Shown piece after piece: positions 53,665 through 63,830 of a stretch of 64,000 nucleotides of DNA. Position 1 is the first letter of the stretch. Each line of letters begins with the position of its first letter. The notes under the pieces were generated by a model. That model ran no database searches, had not been told where the DNA came from, and saw nothing but the letters and a program-made list of their open reading frames with translations. A program made the position numbers and the translations under genes. Source of the stretch: Geodermatophilus obscurus. GTDB taxonomy: Bacteria; Actinomycetota; Actinomycetes; Mycobacteriales; Geodermatophilaceae. Where the stretch lies: positions 248,001 to 312,000 of the forward strand of contig NZ_FOWE01000005.1 in assembly GCF_900115395.1 (NCBI RefSeq). Reading direction: 5' to 3'.

Positions 53665-55599
53665 TCAGGCGAGGCCGAGCTCGCCCTCGAACTGACCGGC
53701 CTCCAGGCGCTCCTTCACGCTGACCAGGAACCGGGCGGCGTCGGCGCCGTCGACGATCCGGTGGTCGTAGGTGAGCGCGAGGTAGACCATCGAGCGGACC
53801 GCGATGACCTCACCCAGGTCGGGGTCCTGCACCACGACCGGCCGCTTGACGACCGCGCCCGTGCCCAGGATCGCCACCTGGGGCTGGTTGATGATCGGCG
53901 TGTCGAACAGGGCGCCGCGGCTGCCGGTGTTGGTCAGCGTGAAGGTGCCACCGCCCAGCTCGTCCGGGGTGACCTTGTTGATGCGGGTCCGCTCGGCGAG
54001 GTCGGCGATCTTGCGGGCGATGCCTCCCAGGCTCAGGTCGCCGGCGCCGTGGATGACCGGCACGAGCAGGCCCCGCTCGGTGTCGACGGCTATCCCGAGG
54101 TTTTCTGCGTCGTGGTAGGTGACCGTCCCGGCCTCCAGGTCGACCGAGGAGTTCACGGACGGGTGGGCCTTGAGCGCCTCGACGGCCGCCTTGGCGAAGA
54201 ACGGCAGGAACGACAGCTTGACGCCCTCGCGGGTCTGGAAGTCCCGCTTCGCCCGGTCACGCAGCTTCGCGATCCGCGTGACGTCGACCTCCACGACGGT
54301 GGTGAGCTGCGCGCTGATGGCCAGGGACTCGACCATCCGCCGGGCGATGACGCCGCGCAGGCGCGACATCTTCTCGGTGCGGCCGCGCAGCGAGGGGTCC
54401 GCCTGGGCCGCGGGGGACGGCGCCGAGGGCCGGCCGGAGGACGCGGCGGGAGCGGGCGCGGGCGCCGGGGCCTCCGCGGCCGGGGCCTTCGCCGACTCGG
54501 CCGCGGCGAGGACGTCCTGCTTGCGGATCCGCCCGCCCACGCCGGTGCCGGTGACCGAGGAGAGGTCGACACCGTGCTCGGCGGCGAGGCGGCGCACCAG
54601 CGGGGTCACGTACGTGCCGGAGCCATCGGCGGGTGCCGGAGCCGGTGCCGGAGCCTGACCGCCCGAGGAGGACCCCGCCGGCTGGCTCGGCGGCTGGCTC
54701 TGCTGGGCTCGGACGCTCTCCGCGTCGCCGGAGCCGTAGTCGGCACCCGCGGGCACCGACGGCGGTGCGCCGGGGGGCTCCTCAGCAGCCTGCGGCCCGC
54801 GGGCAGCCTGCTGCTGTTCACGGACTGGCGGGACGGCCGGCACCTCCTGCTTGACCGGGGAGGACTCCCCCTGGGCCGCCGGTGCGGACGGCTGCTCGGG
54901 CTGCGGTGCGGGCGCCGACGGAGCGGAGTCGCCGGCGCCGCTGCCGATCACCGCGAGCTGCGCGCCGACCTCGACCGTCTCGTCCTCGTTGACCGCGATC
55001 GACAGCAGGGTGCCCGACACCGGGGCCGGGATCTCGGTGTCGACCTTGTCGGTGGAGACCTCCAGCAGCGGCTCGTCGGCGGTCACCTCGTCGCCGACGG
55101 CCTTGAGCCAGCGCGTCACGGTGCCCTCGGTGACGCTCTCGCCCAGCGCCGGCATGGTCACCGGGGTGCCCTGCCCGTCGCCCGACGAGCCCTGGCCCGC
55201 GGGCGCCCCGGCGGGCTCGGGCGCCGCCTGCTCCTGCGGGGCACCCCCGTCGGTGTCGTCCACCTGCTCGACCGGCGTCTGCGGCATGTCGGCGTCGTCC
55301 GCCGAGGCCGCGTCCCCCGAGCCGGTGTCCCCGGCAGCGTCCCCGCCGGCGTCCCCGTCACCGTCCCCGCCGATGACCGCGAGCTCGGCGCCGACCTCCA
55401 CCGTCTCGTCCTCCGACACCAGGATCCTGGTGAGGACGCCCGCGGCGGGCGAGGGGATCTCGGTGTCGACCTTGTCGGTCGACACCTCGAGGAGCGGCTC
55501 GTCGACCTCGACCTGCTCACCCTCCTGCTTGAGCCAGCGGGTGACCGTGCCCTCGGTGACGCTCTCGCCCAGGGCGGGCATGGTGACGGAGGTCGGCAT
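53665..55599 (-). CDS. sucB: 2-oxoacid dehydrogenase E2 (dihydrolipoyl acyltransferase)
   Basis: A 644-residue E2 subunit with two lipoyl domains (about 1-80 and 150-225), each carrying a lipoylated Lys in [15 protein letters not shown] and [15 protein letters not shown]. They are joined by acidic, Ala/Gly/Pro linkers. The peripheral-subunit-binding domain is near 340 ([16 protein letters not shown] ... [12 protein letters not shown]), and the catalytic domain ends with the acyltransferase motif [14 protein letters not shown] (His, Asp). In actinobacteria SucB/DlaT usually serves pyruvate dehydrogenase, so the E1 partner may be aceE. It is followed by lpdA upstream on the strand and has lipA/lipB in the window. 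Confidence 0.93.
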   Translation of the reverse strand: MPTSVTMPALGESVTEGTVTRWLKQEGEQVEVDEPLLEVSTDKVDTEIPSPAAGVLTRILVSEDETVEVGAELAVIGGDGDGDAGGDAAGDTGSGDAASADDADMPQTPVEQVDDTDGGAPQEQAAPEPAGAPAGQGSSGDGQGTPVTMPALGESVTEGTVTRWLKAVGDEVTADEPLLEVSTDKVDTEIPAPVSGTLLSIAVNEDETVEVGAQLAVIGSGAGDSAPSAPAPQPEQPSAPAAQGESSPVKQEVPAVPPVREQQQAARGPQAAEEPPGAPPSVPAGADYGSGDAESVRAQQSQPPSQPAGSSSGGQAPAPAPAPADGSGTYVTPLVRRLAAEHGVDLSSVTGTGVGGRIRKQDVLAAAESAKAPAAEAPAPAPAPAASSGRPSAPSPAAQADPSLRGRTEKMSRLRGVIARRMVESLAISAQLTTVVEVDVTRIAKLRDRAKRDFQTREGVKLSFLPFFAKAAVEALKAHPSVNSSVDLEAGTVTYHDAENLGIAVDTERGLLVPVIHGAGDLSLGGIARKIADLAERTRINKVTPDELGGGTFTLTNTGSRGALFDTPIINQPQVAILGTGAVVKRPVVVQDPDLGEVIAVRSMVYLALTYDHRIVDGADAARFLVSVKERLEAGQFEGELGLA

Positions 55600-55662
55600 C
55601 GGGAGAGGGCTCCTTCGTGGTGGCGCGGGTGGGGGAGACGGCGGCCGGCGCGAGGTGCCGCG

Positions 55663-57042
55663 TCAGCCGTGGGCGTGCAGCGGCTTGCCGGCCAGGGCCA
55701 GGTGGGCCTCGCCGAGGGCCTCGCTCTGGGTCGGGTGGGGGTGGATCAGGGCGGCGACCTCGTCGGGCAGGGCCTCCCAGTTGAAGATCAGCTGCGCCTC
55801 GGCGATGAGCTCACCCACGCGGCTGCCGACCATGTGGACGCCCACGACCGGCCCGTCCTTCTGGCGGATGAGCTTCACCGCGCCCTGGGTCTTGAGGATC
55901 TGGCTGCGGCCGTTGCCGCCGAGGTCGTAGACCAGGGTCTCGACGTCGCCGTACTTCTCGCGCGCCTGCACCTCGGTGAGGCCGACGGAGGCCACCTCGG
56001 GCTCGGAGTAGGTCACCCGCGGGACGCCGGCGTAGTCGATCGGCACGACCGGCAGGCCGGCGAGCCGCTCGGCGACGAGGATGCCCTCGCCGAAGCCGAC
56101 GTGGGCCAGCTGCAGGGTGGGGATGAGGTCGCCGACGGCAGAGATGGTCGGGACGTTGGTCCGGCAGTACTCGTCGACGAGGACGTAGCCGCGGTCCATC
56201 GCCACGCCGGCCTCCTCGTAGCCCAGGCCCTGGCTGACCGGGCCGCGCCCGACGGCGACGAGGACGATCTCGGCCTCGAACTCCTTGCCGGTCTGCAGGG
56301 TGACCTTGACGCCGTTCTCGGTGTGGGCGACCGAGGACACCAGGTTGCCCAGCTCGAAGTTGATCTTGCGACGCCGGAACGCGCGCTCCAGGAGCTTCGA
56401 GGAGCTCTCGTCCTCGAGCGGGACGAGGTGCTTGAGGCCCTCGATGATGGTGACGTCGACGCCGAAGGACTTCCAGGCGCTGGCGAACTCGCAGCCGATG
56501 ACGCCGCCGCCGAGGATGATCGCGGAGGTCGGTACGCGGTCGAGCGCCAGCGCCTGCTCGCTGTCGATCACGCGGACGCCGTCCAGCTCCACGCCGGGGA
56601 TGCTGCGCGAGTAGGACCCGGTGGCCAGCAGGACGTGGCGGCCCTCGTAGGTCTGCCCGTTCACCGACACCGCGGTGGGGGAGACCAGCCGGCCCTCGCC
56701 CTCGACGTAGGTGATGCCGCGGCTCTTGATCAGGCCCTGCAGGCCCTTGTAGAGCCGGGCGACGACGCCGTCCTTGTAGGAGTTGACGCCGTCCATGTCG
56801 ATGCCGGCGAGGGACGTCTTGACGCCGAACTGCTCGCCCTCGCGCGCCTGGTCGGCGATCTCACCGCTGTGCAGCAGGGCCTTGGTGGGGATGCAGCCCC
56901 GGTGCAGGCAGGTGCCGCCGACCTTGTCCCTCTCGATCAGGACGACCGACATGTCGAGTTCGGCGGCCCGCAGGGCTGCGGCGTACCCACCCGAGCCACC
57001 ACCGAGGATGACCAGGTCGGCAGGGGTGCTGGGTGCGCTCAC
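55663..57042 (-). CDS. lpdA: Dihydrolipoyl dehydrogenase (E3)
   Basis: A 459-residue flavoprotein disulfide reductase. It reoxidises the lipoyl groups of E2, making NADH. FAD motif [16 protein letters not shown], redox Cys pair in [15 protein letters not shown], a second dinucleotide motif ([16 protein letters not shown]), and the C-terminal active-site His in [10 protein letters not shown]. Normal length. It lies 63 bases upstream of the sucB start on the same strand, so they form an operon. The start ATG 57042 has a weak upstream context. A large hairpin at 57148-57190 separates it from pepA. Confidence 0.95.
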   Translation of the reverse strand: MSAPSTPADLVILGGGSGGYAAALRAAELDMSVVLIERDKVGGTCLHRGCIPTKALLHSGEIADQAREGEQFGVKTSLAGIDMDGVNSYKDGVVARLYKGLQGLIKSRGITYVEGEGRLVSPTAVSVNGQTYEGRHVLLATGSYSRSIPGVELDGVRVIDSEQALALDRVPTSAIILGGGVIGCEFASAWKSFGVDVTIIEGLKHLVPLEDESSSKLLERAFRRRKINFELGNLVSSVAHTENGVKVTLQTGKEFEAEIVLVAVGRGPVSQGLGYEEAGVAMDRGYVLVDEYCRTNVPTISAVGDLIPTLQLAHVGFGEGILVAERLAGLPVVPIDYAGVPRVTYSEPEVASVGLTEVQAREKYGDVETLVYDLGGNGRSQILKTQGAVKLIRQKDGPVVGVHMVGSRVGELIAEAQLIFNWEALPDEVAALIHPHPTQSEALGEAHLALAGKPLHAHG

Positions 57043-57147
57043 GACGTGCTCCTCGATGCTCTCGGCCTTCCCCGCTCGTGCGGGCGGGGGGATGGTCCGC
57101 GCTCATCCTGCCACTCCGGCGGAGTGCGGGCCGAGCGTGCCGACCAG

Positions 57148-57190
57148 CGGCCGGTGCGTCACCGCGGGGACCCCGCGGGCGCACCGGCCG
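57148..57190 (-). terminator. Two-part hairpin terminator of pepA
   Basis: An 11-bp outer stem (57148-57158 with 57180-57190) around an inner CCGCGG/CCGCGG stem, 9 bases past the pepA stop, in the 156-base gap before lpdA. No U-run. Confidence 0.6.
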
Positions 57191-57198
57191 GGCGGTGT

Positions 57199-58710
57199 TC
57201 AGCGCGCGACGAGGCCCTCGATCGTGGCCAGCAGCGTGCGCACCGGGACGCCGGTGCCGCCCTTGGGCGTGTACCCCCACGGCGCGCCGGTGTTGTAGCT
57301 CGGGCCGGCGATGTCGATGTGCGCCCACGGCAGCCCGGCGGGCACGAACTCGGCGAGGAAGTGCGCCCCGACGAGCATCCCGCCCATGCGGTCGGCGTTG
57401 GCGTTGACGAAGTCGGCGATCGGCGAGTCGATGCCGCGGCGCAGCTCCTCGGGCATGGGCATCGGCCACATCGGCTCGCCGCTGCGCCGGCTGGCGGCGA
57501 CGACGGCGTCGCGCAGGTCGTCGCTGCCCATGACGCCGGCGGTGCGCGACCCCAGGGCGACGAGCTGCGCGCCGGTCAGCGTCGAGGTCTCCAGCAGGAC
57601 GTCGGGGGAGTCCTCGGCGGCCCGTGCGATGGCGTCGGCGAGGACGACACGGCCCTCGGCGTCGGTGTTGGTGATCTCGGCCTTCTTGCCGTTGCGAAAG
57701 GTGACCACGTCGGCGGGCCGGTAGGCGGTGCCGCTGGGCAGGTTCTCCGCGATCGGCACGGTGGCGGTCACCTCGACCGGCAGGCCGAGCCGGGCGACCA
57801 GGCAGACGGTGGCGATCACGGCGGCGGCGCCGGCCATGTCGCTGGTCATGTGGTGCATGTTGGCGGCGGGCTTGATCGACAGGCCGCCGCTGTCGAAGGT
57901 GATGCCCTTGCCGACCAGCGCGATCCGCTTCTGCGCCTTCTTGCCGTTGTAGGTGAGCCGCAGCAGCCGGGGACCGCGCGCCGACCCGCCGCCGACGGCG
58001 AGGACGCCGCCGTAGCCGCCGGCGGCCAGCTCGGCCTCGCCGAGGACCTCGACCGACAGCCCGGCGGCCTTGCCCGCCGCCGCCCCGCGTGCGGCCAGCT
58101 CGGCGGGGTACAGGTCGTTGGGCGGTGTGTTGACCAGGTCGCGGACGAGGGTGACCGCCTCGGCCACCGCGCGCACGCGGGTCAGCGGCGCCTTGGCGGC
58201 CCCGGCGTCGGGGACGACCACCGTGAACTCGCGGGGCGGCGTGGGCCGGTCGGCGGGCAGGTCGGAGCGGTAGGCGGTGAACTCGTAGGCCCCCAGCAGC
58301 GCACCCTCGCCCACGGCGTGCAGGCGCTCGGCGTCGGGAGCGCCGCCGACGGCGGCCAGCAGGGTCACCACGGAGGAGCGCCCGGTGAGCGCACGGCTGG
58401 CCGCGCCGGCCGCGCGGCGCACCGCCTCGGCGGAGTAGCCACCGGTCGGCCCGGGTGCGCCGAGTCCGACGGCCGCCACGACCGGGAACGGCCCCTGGCC
58501 GAGACTCGCCACGCGGGTGACCTCGTCCTCGGAACCGCGGGCCCCGAGGGCGGCGAGCGCGGGCAGCAGCCGGCCGCCGAGCAGCCGGTCGACGGCCTCG
58601 GCGCCGGGCGTGGGCAGCGGGCCGGTGGCGCCCTTCCCGATGCCGACGACGACGGCGTCGGCGGGGGTCTTCTCGAGCGGGCGGTCGGTGGCGGTGATCG
58701 TCGGCGGCAC
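57199..58710 (-). CDS. pepA: Leucyl aminopeptidase (M17)
   Basis: A 503-residue M17 aminopeptidase removing N-terminal residues, cytoplasmic hexamer. The signature [13 protein letters not shown] holds two metal ligands; the Lys and Asp ligands are in [16 protein letters not shown]. The N-terminal domain (about 20-160) is divergent as usual. GTG 58710 has TAGGAT 6 bases upstream, a leaderless layout. It faces gcvT across 90 bases and corresponds to mycobacterial pepB. Confidence 0.93.
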   Translation of the reverse strand: MPPTITATDRPLEKTPADAVVVGIGKGATGPLPTPGAEAVDRLLGGRLLPALAALGARGSEDEVTRVASLGQGPFPVVAAVGLGAPGPTGGYSAEAVRRAAGAASRALTGRSSVVTLLAAVGGAPDAERLHAVGEGALLGAYEFTAYRSDLPADRPTPPREFTVVVPDAGAAKAPLTRVRAVAEAVTLVRDLVNTPPNDLYPAELAARGAAAGKAAGLSVEVLGEAELAAGGYGGVLAVGGGSARGPRLLRLTYNGKKAQKRIALVGKGITFDSGGLSIKPAANMHHMTSDMAGAAAVIATVCLVARLGLPVEVTATVPIAENLPSGTAYRPADVVTFRNGKKAEITNTDAEGRVVLADAIARAAEDSPDVLLETSTLTGAQLVALGSRTAGVMGSDDLRDAVVAASRRSGEPMWPMPMPEELRRGIDSPIADFVNANADRMGGMLVGAHFLAEFVPAGLPWAHIDIAGPSYNTGAPWGYTPKGGTGVPVRTLLATIEGLVAR

Positions 58711-58800
58711 CGCTCGATCCTAGGGGGGCCGGTCCGGCCGGTCCTGCCGGTCCTGAGGACGGCGAAGGAGCCGCCGGGCGGCCGTCGTTACGGTGCGGGG

Positions 58801-59910
58801 GTGACCGCGCGCACCTCACCCCTGCACGACCGGCACGTCGCGGCCGGCGCCAAGCTGGCCGACTTCGGCGGGTGGTCGATGCCCATCGAGTACGCGGGCG
58901 GCGGTGTCCTCGCCGAGCACGCCGCCGTGCGGGAGACGGTCGGCCTCTTCGACGTCTCCCACCTCGGCACCGGCACCGTCCGCGGCCCGGGTGCCGCGGC
59001 GCTCGTCGACGCCTCCCTCACCAACGACCTGGCCCGCATCGGGCCCGGCCGGGCGCAGTACACGCTGTGCTGCGTCCCCGACGGGGAGGCCGACGCCGGA
59101 GGCGTCGTCGACGACCTGATCGTCTACCTGCACGGCGACGACGACGTCCTGCTGGTGCCCAACGCCGCGAACGCGCGCGAGGTGCTCGCCCGGCTGGCCG
59201 ACGCGGCGCCGCCCGCGGTCACGGTCACCGACCGGCACGGGGAGGTCGCCGTCCTGGCGGTGCAGGGACCCCGGTCGGCCGCCGTCCTGGCCGCCGCCGG
59301 ACTGGCCGCCGACCTCGGCTACATGGCCTTCGCCGGTGGGGAGGGGCAGGAGGTCACCGTCTGCCGGACGGGGTACACCGGCGAGCACGGCTACGAGCTG
59401 CTCGTCGCCGCCGACCGGGCCGGCGACCTCTGGGACCGGCTGCTGGAGGCCGGGGCGGCCGAGGGCATCCGCCCGTGCGGCCTCGGCGCGCGCGACACGC
59501 TGCGCACCGAGATGGGGTACCCGCTCCACGGGCACGAGCTCTCGCGGTCGATCACCCCGAACCAGGCCCGCAGCGGATGGGCGGTGGGCTGGCGCAAGCC
59601 CGCGTTCTGGGGCCGCGACGCCCTGCTGGCCGAGCGCGAGGCCGGTCCGGCCCGCCTGCTGTGGGGGCTGCGCGCCCCCGGCCGCGGCATCCCGCGCCCG
59701 GGCATGGCCGTCCTCGACGCGGCCGGCGAGCGGGTCGGCGAGGTCACCAGCGGCACCTTCTCGCCGACCCTGCGCACGGGCATCGCGCTGGCCCTCCTCG
59801 ACACCGCCGCGGAGCCGGCCGAGGGTGCCACCCTCGCCGTCGACGTGCGCGGCCGGCCGCAGCCGGTCGAGGTGGTCCGCCCGCCGTTCGTCCCCTCGCA
59901 CGTCCGCTGA
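58801..59910 (+). CDS. gcvT: Aminomethyltransferase (glycine cleavage T protein)
   Basis: A 369-residue GcvT. It transfers the methylene unit from the lipoyl-bound intermediate to tetrahydrofolate. Features: [26 protein letters not shown], a conserved Asp in [30 protein letters not shown] and the C-terminal [15 protein letters not shown] 58801 has TACGGT 6 bases upstream, so the mRNA is probably leaderless. It is divergent from pepA. The other gcv genes are not in the window. Confidence 0.92.
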   Translation: MTARTSPLHDRHVAAGAKLADFGGWSMPIEYAGGGVLAEHAAVRETVGLFDVSHLGTGTVRGPGAAALVDASLTNDLARIGPGRAQYTLCCVPDGEADAGGVVDDLIVYLHGDDDVLLVPNAANAREVLARLADAAPPAVTVTDRHGEVAVLAVQGPRSAAVLAAAGLAADLGYMAFAGGEGQEVTVCRTGYTGEHGYELLVAADRAGDLWDRLLEAGAAEGIRPCGLGARDTLRTEMGYPLHGHELSRSITPNQARSGWAVGWRKPAFWGRDALLAEREAGPARLLWGLRAPGRGIPRPGMAVLDAAGERVGEVTSGTFSPTLRTGIALALLDTAAEPAEGATLAVDVRGRPQPVEVVRPPFVPSHVR

Positions 59911-59950
59911 GCCGACGTCCGACTCCGGCGGGGTGGCCCTGGTGCGAGGT

Positions 59951-59977
59951 CCCGCCGGCCCGTCCCGGGCCCGCGGG
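59951..59977. terminator. Candidate hairpin between gcvT and yihY
   Basis: An 11-bp stem with one mismatch (59951-59961 with 59967-59977) and a 5-base loop, between convergent stops at 59910 and 60001. The 90-base gap holds nothing else I can support. Confidence 0.45.
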
Positions 59978-60000
59978 GGACGGGGAGACGGGGTCCGTCG

Positions 60001-61137
60001 TCAGGCCTTCTTGGCGGTCTCCTTGGTCGGCTCGGGCGGGTCGGGCAGCTCGTCGGCCATGGTGGCGTTGCGCTGCCCCATCGGCACGGCGGGCCCCTCG
60101 GTGGTGTCCTCCGCCGTCTGGTGCTCGGCCTCGGAGTTGATCTCGGCGCCGAAGAGCACCAGGTAGCAGGTCACATACAGCCACAGCATGAGGACGATGA
60201 CGCCGGCGATGGCGCCGTAGGTCTTGTCGTAGGACCCGAAGTTGTCCACGTAGAAGCTGAAGCCGACGCTGACCAGCGCCCAGATGACGGTGACGACGAT
60301 CGCGCCGAGGCTGACCCACTTCAGCTGCGGGGCGTCGCGGTCGGGCGCGACGCGGTAGACCACCGCGAGGGACCCGGCGAAGACCCCGAGCAGCAGCACC
60401 CACCGGAATACCTGGGCCAGGACCGTGCCGACCACGCCGAGGGGCAGCGTGTCGAGCACCGCGGGCATCACCGCGACCAGCGTGAAGGTGACCAGGATGA
60501 AGACGATCGCGCCCAGGGTGAGCCCCAGAGCCAGCGCCTTGCGCTTGACGAAGGACCGCGTCTCGACCTCGTCGTAGGCGATGTTCACCGCCGTGATGAC
60601 GTTCCCGGTGCCGCCCGACGCCGACCACAGCGCACCCAGGACCGAGATCGCCAGGCTGATCGACAGCGCACCGCCACTGTTCTGCGTGATGGCGGTCAGC
60701 TGGTCGCCGATCAGGTCGGCGGCGCTCGCGGGCAGCTGGGCGGACAGGCTCTCCACCTGCCGGGCGACGGTCTCCGGAGAGGCGACGAGTCCGTAGATGG
60801 AGATGGTCGCGATCAGCGCGGGGAAGATCGCGAGGAAGGCGAAGAACGCCACCCCGCCGGCGATGATCGGCATGTTGTCGGCGTTGTGCTCTGCCCAGGC
60901 CCGCTTGACGATCTGCTTCCAGCCCCGGGCCGGGATCTGTGTCGGGTTCTCGGCGTGCACGCCGGGCAGCTCGTCGTGGCCGGGCCCGCCGGGCGGGACC
61001 CGTCCGGGATCGGCCGGTCCCTCACCGCGGGCGGCGCGGCTCTCGGCCGCCTTGGCGGCCGCCCGCCGGGCCGCCTTCTCCTCGACCCGCTCCCGGATCC
61101 GGTCGACGGCGCTGTCCCGTTGCCTCGTACCGGCCAT
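60001..61137 (-). CDS. YihY/BrkB family inner-membrane protein
   Basis: A 378-residue membrane protein. After a basic N-terminus (about 1-70) come six helices with ADNMPIIAGGVAFFAFLAIF, the family motif, then WSASGGTGNVITAVNIAYDE and SYDKTYGAIAGVIVLMLWLY, and a hydrophilic acidic tail. YihY is a common envelope protein of unclear role, often annotated as ribonuclease BN by error; it has no RNase motif. GGGGGAGG lies upstream of ATG 61137. The next gene on the strand (61187-61462) lies 49 bases upstream. Confidence 0.9.
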   Translation of the reverse strand: MAGTRQRDSAVDRIRERVEEKAARRAAAKAAESRAARGEGPADPGRVPPGGPGHDELPGVHAENPTQIPARGWKQIVKRAWAEHNADNMPIIAGGVAFFAFLAIFPALIATISIYGLVASPETVARQVESLSAQLPASAADLIGDQLTAITQNSGGALSISLAISVLGALWSASGGTGNVITAVNIAYDEVETRSFVKRKALALGLTLGAIVFILVTFTLVAVMPAVLDTLPLGVVGTVLAQVFRWVLLLGVFAGSLAVVYRVAPDRDAPQLKWVSLGAIVVTVIWALVSVGFSFYVDNFGSYDKTYGAIAGVIVLMLWLYVTCYLVLFGAEINSEAEHQTAEDTTEGPAVPMGQRNATMADELPDPPEPTKETAKKA

Positions 61138-61186
61138 GTCCGGCCTCCCCCTGGGTGTTCCTCGGTGTCCCCGTGCGGCCGTGGCG

Positions 61187-61462
61187 TCAGTCGCCCGGCC
61201 AGCTCCCCGTCAGCTTGGTGAACCCGCGCGCGCCGAGCCGGTCGATCGTGGCCTTGGTCGCGGCGAACAGCGCGCCCTGGATCGCCGCGGCCAGCACGAC
61301 CTCGCGCATCTTGTACTCGCTCTGCAGCGCGTCCGGGGCGTCGTCCTCCCCGGAGACGCGCTTCCAGACCTGCTTGAAGACCGCTCCGGAGACGACACCG
61401 GCGAGGATGCCGGCACCCAGGCCGAACGGGCGGTACGCCAGCTTGGCGCCCTTGCTGCTCAT
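61187..61462 (-). CDS. DUF4235 small membrane protein
   Basis: A 91-residue protein with LAYRPFGLGAGILAGVVSGA and AIQGALFAATKATIDRLGARG, the DUF4235 pattern, giving two membrane helices. Function unknown. Its ATG overlaps the stop of the DUF3618 gene upstream (ATGA at 61459-61462), so it is the last of a three-gene coupled operon. Confidence 0.85.
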   Translation of the reverse strand: MSSKGAKLAYRPFGLGAGILAGVVSGAVFKQVWKRVSGEDDAPDALQSEYKMREVVLAAAIQGALFAATKATIDRLGARGFTKLTGSWPGD

Positions 61463-61971
61463 CGGCGCGCCTTCCTCACGGTCCGCTCGGTCCGCTTCCG
61501 GGTCTTCCGCGCCTGCCGCTTGGCGTTCTTGACGGCGGCCTGGCGCTTGGCGTCCCGAGCGGCGGCGCGGCGCGCCCGCTTGGCCTCCCGCTCGGCCTCC
61601 GCCCGCGCACGGCGGGTCTCCGCGCGGGCCTGCGCCAGCGCCGCACCGGCCCCGGTCGAGGTGGCGGCCGCACGGCGCCGCTTGCGGCGGCGGCGCCAGA
61701 CGAGCAGCCCCAGCAGGCCGGCGACCGCGGCACCGGCGCCGACGACGGCCGGCGGGCTCTCGCGGTAGGTCTCGACGGCGGTGTCCTTGGCGCGGGCCGC
61801 GCCCTCCTTGGCCCGCGCGGGGACGTCGAGGCGGTGGCTGAGCTCGTCGACGGTGCGACCGAGCTGCTCGCGGGTGGCCTCGATCTCGGCCTTGATGGCG
61901 TCGGGGTCGGTCGGACCCGAGGCCGCGGCGTCGGACCCGTCGGGTCGTGAGGTACCGGACGGGGTGCTCAT
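61459..61971 (-). CDS. DUF3618 membrane protein with basic tail
   Basis: A 170-residue protein. Residues about 25-60 show DUF3618: AIKAEIEATREQLGRTVDEL. A membrane helix (VVGAGAAVAGLLGLLVW) follows, then a very basic Arg/Lys/Ala tail (about 105-170: RRRRKRRRA..., RKTRKRTERTVRKARR). The tail may bind DNA or anionic lipid at the inner membrane face. The ATG overlaps the holin-type gene stop (ATGA). The basic tail is longer than in most DUF3618 proteins I know. Confidence 0.82.
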   Translation of the reverse strand: MSTPSGTSRPDGSDAAASGPTDPDAIKAEIEATREQLGRTVDELSHRLDVPARAKEGAARAKDTAVETYRESPPAVVGAGAAVAGLLGLLVWRRRRKRRRAAATSTGAGAALAQARAETRRARAEAEREAKRARRAAARDAKRQAAVKNAKRQARKTRKRTERTVRKARR

Positions 61972-62408
61972 CGGCGCGCACTCTCCTTGACGGTCGCGAT
62001 GTCGGCCTTGGTGCTGGCGATGGCCTCGGTCGGCACCGGCGGGGTGCCCTGCTGCACGTCCTTCTTGCCGATCAGCGCGAGGACGCCGGCGACGGCGAAG
62101 AGCACGACGGCCACGATCAGCGCCGCGAGCCAAGCCGGCAGGACGAGGTCGAGAGCCAGGACGGCGGTGGCGACGAGCACGCACAGGCCCAGGAAGCCGA
62201 ACAGGCCGGCGCCGCCGAACAGGCCGGCACCGACGCCCAGGCGCTTGGCCTTCTGTGTCATCTCGGCCTGTGCCAGCCGGGCCTCGTCACGCACCAGGCG
62301 GGAGACCTGCTCGGTCAGCTGGCTGATCAGCTGGCCGGTCGAGGTGTCGTCGGTCGACGGGGGTGGTGGGGTGGCGCGCGAGGCGCCACCCGCGGACGGC
62401 ACGGTCAT
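61968..62408 (-). CDS. Phage-holin-superfamily membrane protein (actinobacterial)
   Basis: A 146-residue protein of the Actinobacteria holin-like group (Pfam Phage_holin_3_6). Residues about 25-70 are amphipathic (QLISQLTEQVSRLVRDEARL), followed by two membrane helices (GAGLFGFLGLCVLVATAVLA and AWLAALIVAVVLFAVAGVLA) and a polar tail. It is a chromosomal envelope protein, not evidence of a prophage. It heads the coupled operon with DUF3618 and DUF4235, a layout common in actinobacteria. Confidence 0.85.
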   Translation of the reverse strand: MTVPSAGGASRATPPPPSTDDTSTGQLISQLTEQVSRLVRDEARLAQAEMTQKAKRLGVGAGLFGGAGLFGFLGLCVLVATAVLALDLVLPAWLAALIVAVVLFAVAGVLALIGKKDVQQGTPPVPTEAIASTKADIATVKESARR

Positions 62409-62522
62409 CGGTCCTCCGGGGGACAGGAAGGGTCGGGGACTCCCATGCCCCTCCCGGTCGCTCCCGACACCCGCGCGGCGATCACGTGCCGGTCACGGCC
62501 GGACGTCACTAGCCTCGGCGCC

Positions 62523-62735
62523 ATGACCTGGACCTGGCGGCTCGAGGACCCCGACGGCGCGACCATCGACCCGGCGACCCTCGGCGTCGAGGTGCCGGGG
62601 GCGGACAACCAGGGCGACGCCGAGTCCTGGCTGGGCGAGAACTGGCGCGACCTGCTCGGCCGCGGCGTCGCCACCGTGAGCCTCTTCGAGGGCGACCGGA
62701 AGGCCTACGGGCCCATGGGCCTGGCCCCCGCCTGA
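62523..62735 (+). CDS. Small conserved actinobacterial protein
   Basis: A 70-residue soluble protein: MTWTWRLEDPDGATI, then QGDAESWLGENWRDLLGRG and a C-terminal VSLFEGDRKAYGPMGL. Near-identical short proteins are widespread in actinobacteria without assigned function. TAGCCT lies 7 bases before the ATG at 62523, so it is likely leaderless. A very strong hairpin follows. It is divergent from the holin-type operon. Confidence 0.8.
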   Translation: MTWTWRLEDPDGATIDPATLGVEVPGADNQGDAESWLGENWRDLLGRGVATVSLFEGDRKAYGPMGLAPA

Positions 62736-62742
62736 GGACGGG

Positions 62743-62788
62743 CCCCGCTGCCGGGTCCCACCGCTCGCGGCGGGACCCGGCAGCGGGG
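62743..62788. terminator. 17-bp hairpin terminator
   Basis: Perfect 17-bp stem (62743-62759 with 62772-62788) and a 12-base loop that itself can pair. It lies between the convergent 62523 gene and the aldo/keto reductase gene. No U-run. Confidence 0.85.
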
Positions 62789-62811
62789 TCACCTCACCCT
62801 CTACCCGACGT

Positions 62812-63795
62812 TCACCCCCGGGCGGTCTTCGCGGGGTCGCGCTCCACGACGTCGCCGAGCACCTCGTCGATGCGCGCGAGGACGTCGGCCTCGAGCCGCA
62901 CGCCAGCCGCCTTCACGTTGTCGTGCACCTGCTCGGGACGGGTGGCGCCGATGATCGCCGCGGCGACGTTCTCGTTCTGCAGCACCCACGCGACGGCGAG
63001 CTGGGCCATCGACAGGCCGAGGTCGTCGGCGACCGGCCGCAGGTCCTGCACGCGGGTCAGGACGTCGTCGGTCATGAACCGGCGGATGAAGCGCCCGGCC
63101 TCGGGGTCGGTGGCGCGGCTGCCGGCCGGGGGCTGCTCGCCCGGGCGGTACTTGCCGGTGAGCACGCCCTGCGCGATCGGGGACCAGACGATCTGCGAGA
63201 CGCCCTCGCGCTGCGACGTGGGCACGACCTCGTCCTCGATGACGCGCCACAGCATGGAGTACTGCGGCTGGTTGCTGATCAGCTGGATGCCGAGGTCGCG
63301 GGCGAGCGCGGCGCCCGCCGCGATCTCCTCGGCCCGCCACTCCGAGACGCCGACGTAGAGGACCTTGCCGGCCCGCACCAGGTCGGCGAAGGCGGTCATC
63401 GTCTCCTCCAGCGGCACCGTCTCGTCGTAGCGGTGGGCCTGGTAGAGGTCGATGTGGTCGGTCTGCAGGCGCCGCAGCGAGGCCTCGCAGCTCTCGGTGA
63501 CGTGCTTGCGCCCGAGGCCGCGGTCGTTGGGCCCGGGGCCGGTGGGCCAGTAGACCTTGGTGAAGATCTCCAGGCCCTCGCGGCGCTGCCCGGCCAGTGC
63601 GCGGCCGAGCACGGCCTCCGCCCGGGTGCCGGCGTAGACGTCGGCGGTATCGAACGTCGTGATCCCGGCGTCGAGGGACGCGTGCACGCAGGCCAGCGCG
63701 GCGTCCTCCTCGACCTGGCCACCGTGGGTGAGCCAGTTGCCGTAGGCGATCTCGGAGATGGTCAGGCCGGAACGGCCGAGGCGTCGGTACTCCAC
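62812..63795 (-). CDS. Aldo/keto reductase (voltage-gated-K-beta-like)
   Basis: A 327-residue AKR. The catalytic tetrad can be placed: Asp and Tyr in TTFDTADVYAG, Lys in FTKVYWPTG and His in LYQAHRYD. Further motifs are QPQYSMLWRVIEDEVVP and PLAQGVLTGKYRP-like (here PIAQGVLTGKYRPG) with the C-terminal NADPH site in AAAIIGATRPEQVHDN. Substrates are likely aldehydes or ketones. GTG 63795 has TAGCGT 8 bases upstream on the strand, so the mRNA may be leaderless. Confidence 0.88.
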   Translation of the reverse strand: MEYRRLGRSGLTISEIAYGNWLTHGGQVEEDAALACVHASLDAGITTFDTADVYAGTRAEAVLGRALAGQRREGLEIFTKVYWPTGPGPNDRGLGRKHVTESCEASLRRLQTDHIDLYQAHRYDETVPLEETMTAFADLVRAGKVLYVGVSEWRAEEIAAGAALARDLGIQLISNQPQYSMLWRVIEDEVVPTSQREGVSQIVWSPIAQGVLTGKYRPGEQPPAGSRATDPEAGRFIRRFMTDDVLTRVQDLRPVADDLGLSMAQLAVAWVLQNENVAAAIIGATRPEQVHDNVKAAGVRLEADVLARIDEVLGDVVERDPAKTARG

Positions 63796-63830
63796 GGAGC
63801 CCGACGCTAGCCGGGGCGCGCCCCACCTGC

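Noticed and set aside
52726-59910. Very long + strand open frame, about 2394 codons, opposite epimerase, sucB, lpdA and pepA
   Set aside because: Only its last part (58801-59910) codes, for GcvT. The rest is antisense to well-supported genes and reads low-complexity Arg/Gly/Asp/Val text, the usual effect of GC-rich third positions.
61968-62408. Prophage remnant because of the holin-family protein
   Set aside because: No integrase, capsid, lysin or att site. The actinobacterial holin-like family is chromosomal and lies with DUF3618 and DUF4235.
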